From Pardosa pseudoannulata (taxonomy: Eukaryota; Arthropoda; Arachnida; Araneae; Lycosidae): a stretch of 64,000 bases of DNA. How positions within the stretch are numbered: position 1 is the stretch's first letter; each line of letters opens with the position of its first letter. The translations under genes were made by a program, and so were the position numbers. The stretch is taken from NCBI GenBank assembly GCA_032207245.1, contig CM063502.1, positions 68,401,616 to 68,465,615 of the forward strand, in the 5' to 3' direction. Of this stretch, positions 62,595 to 64,000 are shown one piece after another. The notes beneath the pieces are model-generated. The model was not told the DNA's origin, made no database searches, and saw only the letters and a list, made by a program, of their open reading frames with translations.

Positions 62595-63586
62595 CACGGG
62601 TTTCTAACTAGCTCGTAGGCCGCATATGGCCCGCTAAAGCTTTTAGTACACAAAAAAAATATTTCATAGCTCTGTAAGCCTTTATGTTAAAAATCTGTAC
62701 AGAACTTTACTTGCAGACTTATCCTTGCTTTATGTTCTGAAATTAATTAGCATTAACATCTGGTGGTGGAAATATGTTCATAGATTGATGCAGGTGACCA
62801 TCCACAATTCTGCCTCTAAATTTTCTTTTTTAAATTTCCTCTTGATTACATCATTAATTTTGACTTTAGGTAATTTTTATCTCCTTGCCATTTGTCAATA
62901 TTAATTCGAATAAACTGACGCTGTTGAGTGATCGTGTTCAAAATTTAATTGCTTGATACATAATTGCTTTTTGTCTATTATTTGCTTATTTTTAATTTCG
63001 CTCTCTGACGCAGTTGTAAAATATTGAGTGTTATAAGAACGTTAATTATTTTGTATTAACTATAAAAAAGCCATTCTTCTATTTTGATTTTCTTTTTTTT
63101 TCTCATGTTTATTTTTACATTTAAAGTGTACAAATAACCATAAGCTTCAGAATTAACCCTTAATTTGTCTAAGTCTGGCCGCTACACCGGACATGTATAT
63201 TTATAACTACTATATAACATAATTGTCAGTGTTCGCCACAGCGGACAATAATTATCTCAAAAATGGAAAAAGATATATTTTTTTTGTTTATTTTACAGAG
63301 ATCCTAATGTCTATACAGACATGGGAAAATAACAGAAATTAAAAAATATTTGAAAAAACATCTTGTCAAATTAAGGGTTAGAAAAGGGGTTTCCAAATTA
63401 TTTAATCAATTAAAATGACTGAGCTTTTGTTTATTAAACTATGTATATTATTTCATACTTATACGTATATGCAACTTGAAGAATTTTACGAAAATAAACC
63501 AATTATGTAAGTGCGGCCTTCAAACATGCGTAGGGTTTTAAATGTGGCCCTCAAACCTCTGCAAGCTGTAAACCCGTGTTTTAGAT
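62587..63586. mobile_element. hAT-like non-autonomous element with 8-bp target duplication
   Basis: The element is 62595-63578 with ends CACGGGTTTCTAACTAGC and, inverted, CACGGGTTTACAGCTTGC. Flanks are CTTTAGAT (62587-62594) and TTTTAGAT (63579-63586), an 8-bp duplication with one change, as expected for hAT transposons. GGCCGCATATGGCCCGC near the left end and GGCCCTCAAACC near the right end are typical of the group. It has no transposase and carries a second MITE inside. Confidence 0.85.
63153..63381. mobile_element. piggyBac-like MITE nested in the hAT-like element
   Basis: The element is 63157-63377 (221 bp) with ends CCCTTAATTTGTCTAAG and, inverted, CCCTTAATTTGACAAG, 11 perfect terminal bases. 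Flanks are TTAA (63153-63156) and TTAG (63378-63381), consistent with a TTAA target with one mutation. The subterminal CTGGCCGCTACACCGG and CGCCACAGCGGACAA blocks are GC-rich, as in other piggyBac MITEs. Confidence 0.75.
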
Positions 63587-63759
63587 AGCAATCAATTATA
63601 AAGTAAGGGAAATCAAATTTTTAATAAACATTTCACAACAATGCAGGTTTTCCTAGAATATCACTAGAAATAAAGATGATTTTCTTGCCTTAATTTTATC
63701 CATCCTTTCGTCTTTGAAAGCTGCTAGTCAATTATTCAGAACCAGTAATTTCTCTCTGG

Positions 63760-63886
<127 letters not shown>

Positions 63887-64000
63887 CATGTCTAAAAAAG
63901 TTGTAGTTGGAAATTACGTGAGTTAAAAACGATTTTAAAAAGGGAACTCTTTTATAATAATAAAATAAATGAAAAAGACCCACGCCGGCTTAAGCTTTGA

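Overview
The window is non-coding eukaryotic DNA, very AT-rich, with long (AT)n, (GT)n, (CT)n and homopolymer tracts. I found no intact protein-coding gene, no rRNA and no functional tRNA. The short open frames are unsupported by domains, and many are simply translations of microsatellites or SINEs. The best taxonomic clue is a decayed Tc1/mariner-type transposase C-terminus (57205-57514) of a type I associate with arthropod genomes. Together with base composition, a tRNA-derived SINE family and several MITE types, this suggests an arthropod, perhaps a chelicerate such as a spider. The lineage is an inference of modest confidence.

Layout. 1-7000: unique AT-rich DNA, two SINE copies and five low-copy duplications. 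7000-13200: mostly unique sequence with one very good recursive-splice-like site at 7208|7209. 13216-15540: a TTAA-flanked MITE, then a four-copy tandem array whose last copy alone keeps an open frame. 16-24 kb: a long (AT)n tract, a hAT-like terminus and a 388-bp tandem array. 24.05-25.25 kb: the most gene-like spot, a CpG-dense GC-box/CRE cluster that looks like a promoter, with part of its downstream flank duplicated. 26-36 kb: largely unique DNA with a nested duplication at 30.8-32.6 kb and a SINE with target-site duplication at 35.9 kb. 37-48 kb: a complex AT satellite, many SINEs (one with its empty site preserved in a neighbouring duplicate), a second TTAA MITE and three-copy arrays. 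48-55 kb: more tandem duplications, compound microsatellites and a polypurine tract. 56-64 kb: the transposase remnant, two hAT-like non-autonomous elements, one carrying a nested piggyBac-like MITE, a 31-bp perfect hairpin and twin GC-rich palindromes.

Functionally, the window reads as part of a giant intron or a gene-poor intergenic region. If it is an intron transcribed on the + strand, the zero-length-exon sites (polypyrimidine-AG|GTAAGT or GTGAGT) could be ratchet points. The CpG-dense block could be an internal or alternative promoter. Neither idea can be proven from sequence alone.
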